Source: CAZMXI01 sp964570205 (GTDB lineage: Bacteria > Planctomycetota > Phycisphaerae > Tepidisphaerales > Tepidisphaeraceae). From it: DNA of 63,788 bases. Both the position numbers and the translations under genes were made by a program. Below are positions 32,671 to 41,430 of the stretch, in pieces (position 1 is the stretch's first letter; each line of letters starts with the position of its first letter). Below the pieces are notes generated by a model. That model made no database searches, was not told where the DNA came from, and saw only the letters and a list, made by a program, of their open reading frames with translations. Location of the stretch: NCBI GenBank assembly GCA_964570205.1, contig CAZMXI010000004.1, positions 1-63,788 on the forward strand, in the 5' to 3' direction.

Positions 32671-34632
32671 TCACATCTCCAACTCCGCGGCAAGTCGCAG
32701 CACCTCGGCCACGCTCCACGCCTGCGCCGGCGCGGCGACCGGTCGGTGCGGCTCGTCGGCGTCGAAGCATTCGTTGATCTGCCCGATGCAGTTCTGGTTG
32801 AGGTGGTCGATCAGCGGTTGCAGCCATACCCGCGCCTGCCGGCGTGCATCCGACGAATTCTGGTGAACGCGCAGATACGCCTGCAGGAACGGGCCGATCA
32901 GCCAGGCCCATACCGTTCCGTTGTGGTACGCGCGGTCGCGCTCGGCCGGGCCGCCGTAGCAACGCCCCATGTACTTGGGATCGCCCTTGGCCAGCGTCCG
33001 GAGGCCGTACGATGTGAGCAGTTCGCGGCGAACCACTTCCACGACGGCAAGCTGCTGCTGGTCATCGAGGGGGCTATTGGGCAGACTGACGGCGAGTATC
33101 TGGTTAGGCCGCAGCGAATCATCGCGGTGTTTGTCGTCGACCACGTCGTACAGCCCGCGGAAAGGATTCATCCAGAAAGTCCTGGCGAAGCTCTGGCGGA
33201 CCTTCTCCGCCAACGGGTCTTTCAGCAGCACCAAAGCGTTGTACCAGAGAGCGTTGATCTCGACGGCCTTGCCGTGGCGCGGCGTGAAGGCGTGATCGCC
33301 ATGCTTGGCGTCCATCCAGGTGAGCTGCGTACGCTCATCGCCAGCAATGATCAGCCCATCGGCCGTATCCATATGGATGTTGTAGCGCGTGCCTTCGCGG
33401 TAGCCGGCCACGATCGCTCGGCACGCCGGCAGCAGGGTCGCATCGAACATCGTCTTGTCGCCAGTCATTCGCAGATACTCGAAGGCGGCGTGGATGAACC
33501 ACAGGCTGGCGTCAACCGTGTTGTAATGGGGCTCGTTGGTGTAGTCGTCAAAGCGGTTGGGGATCATGCCCTCGCTGACGTGGTCGGCGAAGAGGCTCAG
33601 CGCTTCGCCGGCTTCTTTCCACCGGCCGGTCGTGAGCAGCAGCCCGGGCAGCGAGATCATGGTGTCCCGCCCCCAGTCGGAGAACCAGGGATATCCCGCG
33701 ATGATGCTGGTGGCCGGCTTGCCATCCGGACGGCGTCGGAGGACGACGAAGTCGGCGCTCGCCCGCAGGAGCCGCCGGACGGCGGCGCTGGGCTCGGCCG
33801 GGGCCTGCGGCGTGGGCATCGCGGCGTCAGGCGGACCGATGAAAACCCGGCCGGGCATCTCCGGGCCGCGAGCCAGCTCGACATTCCATTCGCCGGACGG
33901 ATCATCGTTCAGGGCGAACCAAAGGGTCATCGTTCCGCTGCCTGACATTTTGTGCACCAGAACGCCGGGAACATACAGGTCTTCGGTGTCGTCTAGGCCG
34001 CGATCGCTCTCCAGCAGGTAGGTGTGGCCGTACCACCAGTGGCCGGCCCGGCGAAACTCGCCGGCGTCGCTCCTGAGGCGCAGTTCGTGGTCGGCCGCCC
34101 TGACGGATAAATCCCAGGTGTCGCTCTTGACTTCGAACGGGGCCTCGCCGTGCCGCCGCAGGGCATGGAAATCGCGCATGCTCACAAAGGGCAGCAGGTG
34201 CAACTCGACAGGTCGGCCCGGCTGGGCCTGGACGGTATACCGCAAGGCCGCAGCATTGCGATTCCACGCCAGCAGCAGTTCCTTGGTGATGTGGACCCCC
34301 TCCAGCTCGTACTCCCAGCGGGCAGTGCGGTCAAGCTCAAACCGACGAAGATACCGGTCGCCGCGAGGATGGAACGAATTTCCGAAGCGGTTGATGGACA
34401 GTTCCAGAAAGTCGTTCTTGCCATCCAGATAGACCAGTTCGCCGACGCGGTTGAGGGTCATGAACCGCCCCACCGGGGGGATCGTGGCGGCCACCAGCAA
34501 ACCGTGATAGCGGCGGCGGTTGCACCCGACGACGCTGGACGACGCGAATCCGCCGATGCCGTTTGTCAGCAGCCATTCGTTTGCGAGAAAAGGATTCAGC
34601 TCGCCGTGGGTATCGATCGAGTACATCGCCAT
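32671..34632 (-). CDS. Amylo-alpha-1,6-glucosidase (glycogen debranching type)
   Basis: 653 residues. The N-terminal domain starts EWLLTNGIGGFASSSVVGCNRRRYHGLLVA, the bacterial GDE_N signature. The C-terminal (alpha/alpha)6 barrel (GH133-type GDE_C) has AGYPWFSDWGRDTMISLPGLLL with the catalytic Asp/Arg region, then YNTVDASLWFIHAAF and PNQILAVSLPNSPL, and YHNGTVWAWLIGPFLQAYL near the end. It removes alpha-1,6 branches from glycogen or similar glucan. Cytoplasmic. Start at 34632 chosen; 34626 also possible. Confidence 0.92.
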   Translation of the reverse strand: MAMYSIDTHGELNPFLANEWLLTNGIGGFASSSVVGCNRRRYHGLLVAATIPPVGRFMTLNRVGELVYLDGKNDFLELSINRFGNSFHPRGDRYLRRFELDRTARWEYELEGVHITKELLLAWNRNAAALRYTVQAQPGRPVELHLLPFVSMRDFHALRRHGEAPFEVKSDTWDLSVRAADHELRLRSDAGEFRRAGHWWYGHTYLLESDRGLDDTEDLYVPGVLVHKMSGSGTMTLWFALNDDPSGEWNVELARGPEMPGRVFIGPPDAAMPTPQAPAEPSAAVRRLLRASADFVVLRRRPDGKPATSIIAGYPWFSDWGRDTMISLPGLLLTTGRWKEAGEALSLFADHVSEGMIPNRFDDYTNEPHYNTVDASLWFIHAAFEYLRMTGDKTMFDATLLPACRAIVAGYREGTRYNIHMDTADGLIIAGDERTQLTWMDAKHGDHAFTPRHGKAVEINALWYNALVLLKDPLAEKVRQSFARTFWMNPFRGLYDVVDDKHRDDSLRPNQILAVSLPNSPLDDQQQLAVVEVVRRELLTSYGLRTLAKGDPKYMGRCYGGPAERDRAYHNGTVWAWLIGPFLQAYLRVHQNSSDARRQARVWLQPLIDHLNQNCIGQINECFDADEPHRPVAAPAQAWSVAEVLRLAAELEM

Positions 34633-34768
34633 GCCCCGCAGTGTAATCGAACACACCGGGGAAAGGGATAGCCCGCTTTACCCAAAGCCCCGGCATCCGC
34701 AATGCCCGCGGGGCTTCCCCGCCTGCCCGGCGGGTGCTACCATGCCGCGCGGGGTGGAGAAGCGGCCT

Positions 34769-36799
34769 ATGCGACAGGGCAAAGGGTGGTTCTGGGCGTG
34801 GTGCGCCCTGGCGGCATGCTGCGCAACAGCGTCGGCCTGGGTCTCGCTCGACGTGCAGTTCGGCTGGTCCGGCGTCTATCGCGCGGGCCGGTGGGTGCCC
34901 ATCTACGTCACACTCGCCGACGACGCCAATCCGGCGCGCAACGTCCAGGTGCACCTGATCTGCCCGCACGATCCCATCCAGTCGATGCGCGTGATTCAGG
35001 GACTGACGATTTCCCGTAAGCCCGGCACATTCCTGATGTACGCGCCACTCACGCACAACCTGGATGACACCTTCGTCGCCGTTCATGACAGCGCCTCGCG
35101 CAGGCACCTGGGGCAAGTCAGCCTGGCGGCGTCCAACGGTCGCCTGCCATACAGGGTGGCCGACGAGACGGATGTGGTTGTGGCGATCGCCGGGCGCAAT
35201 GCGATGGCGTCGCTGGACAACCGCGAGATCAAATGGCCCGCCGGGAATGCCGATCGCAGGTCCTACCGGCACGCGGCGAAGCTCATGACAGCCTTCGCCG
35301 AGGTCCGCTTCCTGCCCGATGCCGCCATGGGATATGACGCCATCGATGTGCTGTATCTCAATTCCGCCGACCTGTCGCGCCTGGGCGCCCCCCAGCAGCA
35401 GGCCATCGCCCAGTGGGTGCGCTCCGGCGGACGCCTGATCTTCTGGCAGGGCGACCATCCCCTGCCGCCGGAGAGCCCGATTGCCGCGCTCCTGCCGTGC
35501 GCCCTCGGGGACCTTGGAACCGTCTCCTTCTCGCTGGAGGACACCAGCCGGCTGCAGCTTCAGCCCCGTACGGACAGGATTCCCGCGCGAGACCTCGTCC
35601 CACAGCGCGACGCGACGCTTGTATCGCTTCTAGCTGGCAAGGCCCAGGCATGCCTTGGCCGGGCCGGCCTGGGCGAGGCGGCCGTATTGTCCCTTGATGC
35701 TTCGCAACTGACCTTCACGGGCGAAGAACATGCCATGGCGTTCTGGCGCCCCATCCTCCGTCACCTCGTCCACCCGCCCGAGGGTGATGATGGGCACATC
35801 GGCGCCGAGCAGTACGGGCGCGGCGCCGCGGTGGAAGACATCATGGACCACCTGGGCAACGTGCCCGGCGTCGGCAGCTTCAACTTCACCTACGTAGCCA
35901 TCGTGCTCGCAGCAATGATGCTCCTCGTCGGGCCGATCGACTGGTTCGTGCTCAAGAAGCTCGGCCGACTGCCCTGGACCTGGATCACCACCGCCACGTG
36001 GATCATCCTGCTCACGGTCGGCGCGCTATACCTCGGCCATATCCTCCGCAGCGGCGACCTCCACTATCGCACGCTTCGAGTGGTCGAGCAGGCGGGCGAC
36101 CAGGTCGTCTCGGTAATCGATGCCGCGTGCATCTACTCGCCCCGCACTCAGGAATACGCCCTGGACTGCCCTCGCGATGCCTGGTGGGAACCGATGGCGG
36201 CCGACCCCTCCGGATACCACAGCACCAGCAACACCGAAATCCCCTACACTCAGGACAGCCACGGCACGCGGCCGGCGCCGCTGACCATCAACATCTGGAA
36301 CCTGCGGTTCATGCAGGGCCGCGCCGGCGATCTGCGGGACGAAAAGCCGATCATCCGCGCGGCGTTGCAGGCAAAGGGCAATCGCCGAATCGTCGGCGCC
36401 ATCACCAACCTTGGCGACAGCCCCCTCGACAACATCCTCATCCGCACCCGTTCCGGCCGCGTCGCGCTGGCCGAGTCCATCGCGCCCGGCCAGACCATCG
36501 CGGTCGATGTCGCGATCGACTCGAACCCGGCAACGTCCATACAACGCGAACAAGTGGCGAGGATCTCTCGCCGTCTTGACCGAGGCGTCGCCCGCCCCCT
36601 GTCGGCCGAGGCACTGCTTGACTCGGCCTGCCGTCTGTCGCCGCAGCAGACGCGACAGGTGGAACACTTCGTGACCGAAGACGACGATCTCGTCGTCATC
36701 TGTGCCGTGGCCGAAACCGCCACGCCGGTCGTCAGGCTCAATCGGCCGGCCATCGAGAAGCACTGTCGCATCATCCGCGCCCTGGTTGCGCTCAAATGA
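34769..36799 (+). CDS. Large exported membrane protein linked to an ABC ATPase
   Basis: 676 residues from the ATG at 34769 (GGAG 9 nt upstream). The signal peptide (GWFWAWCALAACCATASA) precedes a domain with the VYRAGRWVPIYVTL signature shared with the protein at 30641-31948. A glutamine-amidotransferase-like segment follows (IDVLYLNSADLSRLG, WVRSGGRLIFWQGDHPLP). Two transmembrane helices (VAIVLAAMMLLVGPIDWFVL and ITTATWIILLTVGALYLGHI) precede a soluble C-terminus. Planctomycete ABC operons often contain such proteins. The ATPase gene starts 12 nt later. Confidence 0.65.
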   Translation: MRQGKGWFWAWCALAACCATASAWVSLDVQFGWSGVYRAGRWVPIYVTLADDANPARNVQVHLICPHDPIQSMRVIQGLTISRKPGTFLMYAPLTHNLDDTFVAVHDSASRRHLGQVSLAASNGRLPYRVADETDVVVAIAGRNAMASLDNREIKWPAGNADRRSYRHAAKLMTAFAEVRFLPDAAMGYDAIDVLYLNSADLSRLGAPQQQAIAQWVRSGGRLIFWQGDHPLPPESPIAALLPCALGDLGTVSFSLEDTSRLQLQPRTDRIPARDLVPQRDATLVSLLAGKAQACLGRAGLGEAAVLSLDASQLTFTGEEHAMAFWRPILRHLVHPPEGDDGHIGAEQYGRGAAVEDIMDHLGNVPGVGSFNFTYVAIVLAAMMLLVGPIDWFVLKKLGRLPWTWITTATWIILLTVGALYLGHILRSGDLHYRTLRVVEQAGDQVVSVIDAACIYSPRTQEYALDCPRDAWWEPMAADPSGYHSTSNTEIPYTQDSHGTRPAPLTINIWNLRFMQGRAGDLRDEKPIIRAALQAKGNRRIVGAITNLGDSPLDNILIRTRSGRVALAESIAPGQTIAVDVAIDSNPATSIQREQVARISRRLDRGVARPLSAEALLDSACRLSPQQTRQVEHFVTEDDDLVVICAVAETATPVVRLNRPAIEKHCRIIRALVALK

Positions 36800-36811
36800 G
36801 AGGAATAGGCT

Positions 36812-37798
36812 GTGCAGGTTGACGATTCCGACCATCCCGATGCCATCATCACACCTCCTCCATCGCCGCCTGCATTGGCCACGCGCGGTTTGACCAAGAC
36901 CTATGGCACGCTGACGGCCCTGGATCGGCTCACGCTGGAACTGGACCCCGGCGATGTCTTCGGCTTCATCGGCCCCAACGGCGCCGGCAAATCCACCACG
37001 ATGAGAATCCTCGCCGGGTTGCTCAACCCCACCGCCGGCCGGGCGTTCGTCCTCGGCAAGGATGTCACGATCAACGGCGACTTCATCCGCCGTAATGTCG
37101 GCTATATGCCGGACACGTTCGGCGTCTACGACGACCTGAAGGTCTGTGAGTATCTGGAATTCTTCGCCGCGGCCTACGGGTTGCCTCGCTCCCAGCGGCA
37201 CAAGGTGGTCCATGATGTCCTGGAACTCACCGATCTGGTCTACAAGCGCGATGCCCTGGTTGATTCGCTCTCGCGCGGCATGCAGCAGCGCCTCGGGCTG
37301 GCCCGCGTCCTCGTGCATGACCCCCCCGTGCTCCTGCTGGATGAATCGGCCAGCGGCCTGGATCCGCGTGCCCGCATCGAAATACGTGAATTGCTCCGCG
37401 AACTCCAGCGCCTGGGCAAGACCATCCTGGTTTCCAGCCATATCCTCTCCGAGCTGGGCGAGTTCTGTAACAAGCTCGGCATCATCGAACGCGGCAGATT
37501 GGTCATCGCCGGCACCGTCGAAGACCTGATGGCCAAGGCGCGCGCTCACCCCGTAATCAGCGTACGCGTCGCCAATGACCAGAACCGGGCCATGGCCGCC
37601 CTCAAAACCGACCCGCGCATCCGCGACGTCGAATTGCTGGATGACGAATTGCGCGTCAGCCTGCACGATGCCTCCATGCACCACCATTTCATCGCCGAAT
37701 GCCTCATCGCCGCCGGCCTGCAGATCGACAGCATGGCGCCCCACCGGATGAAGCTGGAAGACGTCTTCCTCAGACTCACCAAGGGAATGGTGCAATAA
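36812..37798 (+). CDS. ABC transporter ATP-binding protein
   Basis: 328 residues. Walker A is GPNGAGKST, signature LSRGMQQRLGLARVL, Walker B PPVLLLDES, and H-loop SSHILSELG. The C-terminal ~90 residues (ISVRVANDQNRAMAALK) form the extra domain of multidrug or gliding-type (GldA/CcmA-like) ATPases. The start is GTG with GAGGAA upstream. No permease gene follows, which is unusual; the upstream two-helix membrane protein may be a partner, or the permease lies elsewhere. Confidence 0.9.
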   Translation: MQVDDSDHPDAIITPPPSPPALATRGLTKTYGTLTALDRLTLELDPGDVFGFIGPNGAGKSTTMRILAGLLNPTAGRAFVLGKDVTINGDFIRRNVGYMPDTFGVYDDLKVCEYLEFFAAAYGLPRSQRHKVVHDVLELTDLVYKRDALVDSLSRGMQQRLGLARVLVHDPPVLLLDESASGLDPRARIEIRELLRELQRLGKTILVSSHILSELGEFCNKLGIIERGRLVIAGTVEDLMAKARAHPVISVRVANDQNRAMAALKTDPRIRDVELLDDELRVSLHDASMHHHFIAECLIAAGLQIDSMAPHRMKLEDVFLRLTKGMVQ

Positions 37799-37920
37799 CA
37801 TGCGACACCCTTCTTATCGTATTCCGCGCCGGATGCCCCCCAACCGATTGTGGACAACCCGTCACTTGCGCGCCTGAACATTGCTTTTCGGTGGACTTTC
37901 TCTAACGTGTTCCATCGTGG

Positions 37921-38802
37921 ATGGGAAAGCAGTTGATGGCGCCGTATCGGATGATCGCGATCGACCTGGATGGCACGCTCCTGGGCCCGGACGGCACGGT
38001 TTCGGCCAGGAACAGAGCGGCGGTTCGCAAAGCCCTTCGGGCAGGCTTGCTGGTTTGTTTTGCCACAGGCAGAAACTGGACCGAGAGCCAGACGGTGCTC
38101 GATGCCGTCGAGTATTACGGCACCGCGGTGTTTGTCGGCGGTGCCATGGTGGTCGATACGCTCGATGGGACGACTCTGCACCGCACCCGCATGCAGCCCG
38201 AACTGGCCCGCGAGGTCTGCAAGTTGTTCGAGTCGATGAACCACGCGGCCTTGGCGCTGCAGGACACGAATGAGGCCGGCTTTGATTATGTGATCACTGC
38301 GGGCGCTTCGCTGAATCAGGCCACAAGCCAGTGGATGGTCGCGACGACGGCCAAGGTGCAGCAAGTCACGAGCCTCGCGACCTGGTCGCACGGACATACG
38401 ATTCGCGTGGGCATCTGTGCCGAGCGGGAAGAGGTTGATCGTATCCGGCAGCTCGTAAAACAGACTTTCGGCGGCCGGGTGCTGGTTCAAAGCCTGTATG
38501 TTCCGGCCTATCAGGTCGAAGTGCTTGAGGTATTCGATCCGGCGGTGAATAAGTGGGAAGGCGTGTTGCATGTGGCCCGCAAGCACGGCATTGCCCCCGA
38601 GCAGATCGTCGCGATCGGCGATGACGTGAACGATGTGCCGATGGTTCGCGAGGCAGGCATGGGTGTGGCGATGGGCAACGCCAGGCCGGAAGTCAAAGCC
38701 GTCGCCAAGCGCGTGATCAAGAGCAACCAGGAAGATGGCCTTGCGGAGTTCCTTGAAGAACTGGTGGATCGGCACGTGGTCGAACCGGAGAATCCGGCCT
38801 GA
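37921..38802 (+). CDS. Cof-type HAD-IIB phosphatase
   Basis: 293 residues. Motif I MIAIDLDGTLLGPDG (nucleophile Asp), motif II FATGRNW, and the C-terminal motif IV AIGDDVNDVPMVREAGMGVAMGNA. The large C2 cap sits between. Family members dephosphorylate sugar phosphates or cofactor intermediates in the cytoplasm. A later start at 37936 (MAPYR) is possible. A strong terminator follows. Confidence 0.88.
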   Translation: MGKQLMAPYRMIAIDLDGTLLGPDGTVSARNRAAVRKALRAGLLVCFATGRNWTESQTVLDAVEYYGTAVFVGGAMVVDTLDGTTLHRTRMQPELAREVCKLFESMNHAALALQDTNEAGFDYVITAGASLNQATSQWMVATTAKVQQVTSLATWSHGHTIRVGICAEREEVDRIRQLVKQTFGGRVLVQSLYVPAYQVEVLEVFDPAVNKWEGVLHVARKHGIAPEQIVAIGDDVNDVPMVREAGMGVAMGNARPEVKAVAKRVIKSNQEDGLAEFLEELVDRHVVEPENPA

Positions 38803-38900
38803 AATAGTACGGCTTCGGCCCGCCCAAACGAGATGACAACGCGACCACGGATCGGTCGGTCACAGAGCATGGACGATGCGAAAGGAGTCGCAGACGATAG

Positions 38901-38943
38901 CGGCCGGCGAGCAGATTTTTTGCTCGCCGGCCGTCGCTTTTTT
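38901..38943 (+). terminator. Strong rho-independent terminator
   Basis: CGGCCGGCGAGCA (38901-38913) and TGCTCGCCGGCCG (38921-38933), a perfect 13-bp stem with a 7-nt loop, followed by TTTTTT (38938-38943). It ends transcripts from the Cof-type phosphatase gene. Confidence 0.9.
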
Positions 38944-38951
38944 GATATAGT
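38943..38951 (+). promoter_or_regulatory. Extended -10 promoter of PHP-domain gene
   Basis: TGATATAGT, that is TGn followed by TATAGT (38946-38951). No -35 is evident, as is usual for extended -10 promoters. Transcription would begin near 38958. Confidence 0.45.
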
Positions 38952-38957
38952 AAGGAT

Positions 38958-39173
38958 GGGTCCGTCCGATATCAGGTACAGAAGCCGCCTCAGCATGCGG
39001 GCAGTCGCAAGTGGCGGCGGCACGGACCGGGCCCTTAGGCCATATCTAAGCTCTTGTTAGGTCTGCGTTTGCGCCTTCGCGCAGACTTAACGGATTATGC
39101 CGCCAGCCTTCACGTCTGCTGGCTAGCATAAGGCATCAGGCATGCGACACGTCGCAGCCGGGAAAGGAAGCGC
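38958..39173 (+). ncRNA. Structured leader or small RNA upstream of PHP gene
   Basis: Nested and tandem helices: 38959-38965 with 39022-39028 (7 bp) enclosing 38984-38989 with 39013-39018 (6 bp). Next, 39056-39067 with 39080-39091 (12 bp, one G-U). Then 39095-39100 plus 39102-39107 with 39118-39123 plus 39126-39131 (12 bp, small internal loop). Last, a 5-bp hairpin at 39143-39156 just before the ribosome-binding site AAGGAAG. No known riboswitch consensus is recognised. Could be a cis-regulatory leader. Confidence 0.45.
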
Positions 39174-39977
39174 ATGGCAAGCCTGGCAGCACAACTCGAT
39201 TCATCCAACCGCAGGATTGACCTGCATTGCCATTCCATGGCCAGCGCCAACGACATGGAACGCGTGCTTCGCTTTAAGGAAAGCGTCAACTCTCCTGACG
39301 ATGTCTACATCCGCGCCAAGCGACGGGGCATGGATTTCGTCACCATCACCGACAAGGACTCGATCACTGTCGGGCTTCAGATGGCCCGGCGGCACGATTT
39401 CATCCTCGGCGAAGAGCTCACCTGCCGCTTCCTGGAAGATCGCACCAACGTCCGCGTCCTGATCTGGGGCATCAATCGCTCCGACCACGAAGCCCTCCAG
39501 GCCATCAGCCGGAACATCTACACTGTCGCCGAGTACCTGGCTCGCCAGCGCATTGCGCACGCGGTAGTGCAGCCGACCACCGAACGGCACAGCCGCCTCT
39601 CGCGGTGGCATGTCGAGAGGCTGATGATCCTCTTCAAGGGGTTCGAGATGATCAACAGCTCGATGGATGCCATGCACGATGACCCCTTCGCACCGGTGCT
39701 CAAGACCCTGGATGCCGAGGAACTGTCGCGCATTGCCGTCCGGCATGGTCTCAAGCCGCTCTGGCCGCAGTCGCACGTCAAGTCCCTCACCGGCGGCAGC
39801 AATGACCATGGCCTGACGCGCGTGGGAAGAATCTGGACGGAATTCCCGAACCATGCCCGCACCATCCCGGACATACTGGAATGCCTGCGCATCGGCATGT
39901 GCCGGCCGGGTTCTCTGACGCCCGAGCAGATCAACGCCGCCGACAGCATGCTCGAAATCGCAATGGAGAGCATGTAG
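39174..39977 (+). CDS. PHP-domain phosphoesterase-like protein
   Basis: 267 residues. The N-terminus RIDLHCHSMASANDME carries the HxH of PHP motif 1; GMDFVTITDKDSITVGL is motif 2 (Asp residues); GEELTCRF is motif 3 with the metal-binding Glu. Later QRIAHAVVQPT and KPLWPQSHVKSLTGGSNDHG supply further histidines. Family members are metal-dependent phosphoesterases; the substrate is unknown. AAGGAAG is 3 nt before the ATG. Preceded by a structured leader. Confidence 0.85.
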   Translation: MASLAAQLDSSNRRIDLHCHSMASANDMERVLRFKESVNSPDDVYIRAKRRGMDFVTITDKDSITVGLQMARRHDFILGEELTCRFLEDRTNVRVLIWGINRSDHEALQAISRNIYTVAEYLARQRIAHAVVQPTTERHSRLSRWHVERLMILFKGFEMINSSMDAMHDDPFAPVLKTLDAEELSRIAVRHGLKPLWPQSHVKSLTGGSNDHGLTRVGRIWTEFPNHARTIPDILECLRIGMCRPGSLTPEQINAADSMLEIAMESM

Positions 39978-40334
39978 GCCAATAGCCGTTGGCGTTGAAT
40001 CAGCAAACGATCAGGTTTCGCGCCTGGGCGATAGGCTGAACCGACCACGGAACTCGTGAATGCTTAGGTCGAAATCGGCCTAATCCTCGGTCTCGGCGTG
40101 ACCGACGACCCACTCATCGGCGGAAACATCGAAAGCCTTGTTCTTGGGCAGGTTCCGGAACACCAATGCGGGACCGGCCTACGCCTGCGCAATCGGAGGC
40201 GCCAGAGCGGCCAGAAGCCCCGTCGCGACAAGTCCGCAATATGCCCGTGCATCACTCACAGTGACCTTGCCCTCCCCAACATCCGCCCCACTCAGCAGCC
40301 CTTATGCCCAGGCGAGCCGACCACCTCCCGCCAA
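39978..40334. other. Intergenic region, possible gene remnant
   Basis: 357 nt with no convincing intact gene. On the minus strand a frame ends FDVSADEWVVGHAETED with a stop at 40080-40082 and reads like a true C-terminus, but it is closed upstream by a stop after about 27 codons. A frameshifted remnant is possible. Confidence 0.3.
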
Positions 40335-40820
40335 TTATCGCCTCGAACCGAACAGCTCAACCAAGCGGCGGGCGCGATACTGGAAGATGCCCGCCAGATT
40401 ACGCTGGACGAAGAGTGGATGAACGAACCAATCGCACGGCACGGCGTATTCAACCCGGTCCGTGCATAGGGTGCCACCGTCGCGTTCCTCGAAGCGGTGT
40501 TCGTGGACCCAGCGGCGATACGGCCCGCGAATCTGCTCATCGACGAAGCGATATGGCGGCTCCCATGCTTGGATGCGCGTCAGCCATCGCATGGGAAACC
40601 CGTGTAGACGGATTCGGTACTCGATCATCGTACCGGTCTGCATCTCGATCGGCGTGGGCGTCAGAATGCGAAAACGCAGGTACTCAGGAGTAAGCAGATT
40701 GAGGTTCTCGGCCGCGCCGAAAAACGCGAAAACCCGCTCCATCGGACGGGGCAGCCACACGGCAGCGCCAAGAGTTCTGCCCGTCGGACCAACAAGGAAC
40801 TCCAGGGCTGACTCGCTCAT
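40335..40820 (-). CDS. SRPBCC family protein
   Basis: 161 residues of the START/SRPBCC (CoxG/cyclase-like) ligand-binding fold: WLPRPMERVFAFFGAAENLNLLTP at the start, then MIEYRIRLHGFPMRWLTRIQAW, and PYRRWVHEHRFEERDGGTLCTDRVEY. Ligand unknown. The start overlaps the stop of the upstream peroxiredoxin-like gene by 4 nt, so the two are coupled. Confidence 0.85.
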   Translation of the reverse strand: MSESALEFLVGPTGRTLGAAVWLPRPMERVFAFFGAAENLNLLTPEYLRFRILTPTPIEMQTGTMIEYRIRLHGFPMRWLTRIQAWEPPYRFVDEQIRGPYRRWVHEHRFEERDGGTLCTDRVEYAVPCDWFVHPLFVQRNLAGIFQYRARRLVELFGSRR

Positions 40821-41353
40821 GATCTCGCCGCGATCCGGGTCATGCCGAGCAGATCGGGACGGTCGGCGGGCGATTGCGCCCGATGGCTGCGGACCACCCG
40901 ACGCCGATGCAGCAATAGCACGCCGGGCATCTGGAAGACATCACCATTGATCGCTCCGGCGCCATGCCCCCCTAGGATGCACGCTTGGAAGCCCTTTGCC
41001 AATGTCAGAGGATGCAGTACGTCTTTCAGCGTGCCCTTCGCCAGCCCCGCCGCCTGGTAAAGCCGCAGGGATGGATCGCTGATCCGTGAGACATCCGCCA
41101 GGCCATATCGGCCGAAGAATGCAGCCGCGCCCTCGTCCGTATCCTGGTGAACCAAGGCGATCCGCACGCCAGCCGCCTCAATGCTCTTCCTGTCTCCGGC
41201 CAGATCGGCCACCGCCTGCCGGCAGAATGTGCAGCCACTGTGCCGAAGGAAGACCACCATCAGGGGCGCATCATCGCACAACTCGGCGATGGAGCGCCCG
41301 CGTTGATCGATGGCCTCGTAAATGGCAGAGCACAGTTCCACGTCGTTGCTCAT
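40817..41353 (-). CDS. Peroxiredoxin-like (SelL/AhpC-TSA) protein
   Basis: 178 residues from the ATG at 41353. A thioredoxin fold with the redox motif FLRHSGCTFCRQAVADL (CxxC), then RIALVHQDTDEGAAAFFGRYGL, matching the SelL-type AhpC/TSA family, where selenocysteine homologues exist. It probably reduces peroxides or disulfides. TACAAT lies 9 nt before the ATG and no Shine-Dalgarno is visible. Confidence 0.8.
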   Translation of the reverse strand: MSNDVELCSAIYEAIDQRGRSIAELCDDAPLMVVFLRHSGCTFCRQAVADLAGDRKSIEAAGVRIALVHQDTDEGAAAFFGRYGLADVSRISDPSLRLYQAAGLAKGTLKDVLHPLTLAKGFQACILGGHGAGAINGDVFQMPGVLLLHRRRVVRSHRAQSPADRPDLLGMTRIAARS

Positions 41354-41430
41354 GGCAATCCCATTGTAGCATCGATAAGCTGCTGGCATCGACCGGCGGA
41401 TGCCGGGCCAACCAGTCTGGAGCAGCGAAC

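Larger units (their letters stand above)
38803..39173 (+). other. Intergenic region: terminator then structured leader
   Basis: 371 nt without a convincing gene. The first 100 nt are featureless; then come the terminator at 38901-38943, an extended -10 element and five hairpins up to the PHP-domain gene. Confidence 0.6.

Noticed and set aside
37851..37862. Isolated DnaA box TGTGGACAA
   Set aside because: A single copy in ordinary sequence; expected by chance in tens of kilobases.
39056..39091. Integron attC-like site (GTTAGGT ... ACTTAAC hairpin)
   Set aside because: The core motifs are in the opposite order to real attC sites, the element is only 36 nt long, and no integrase or cassette is present.
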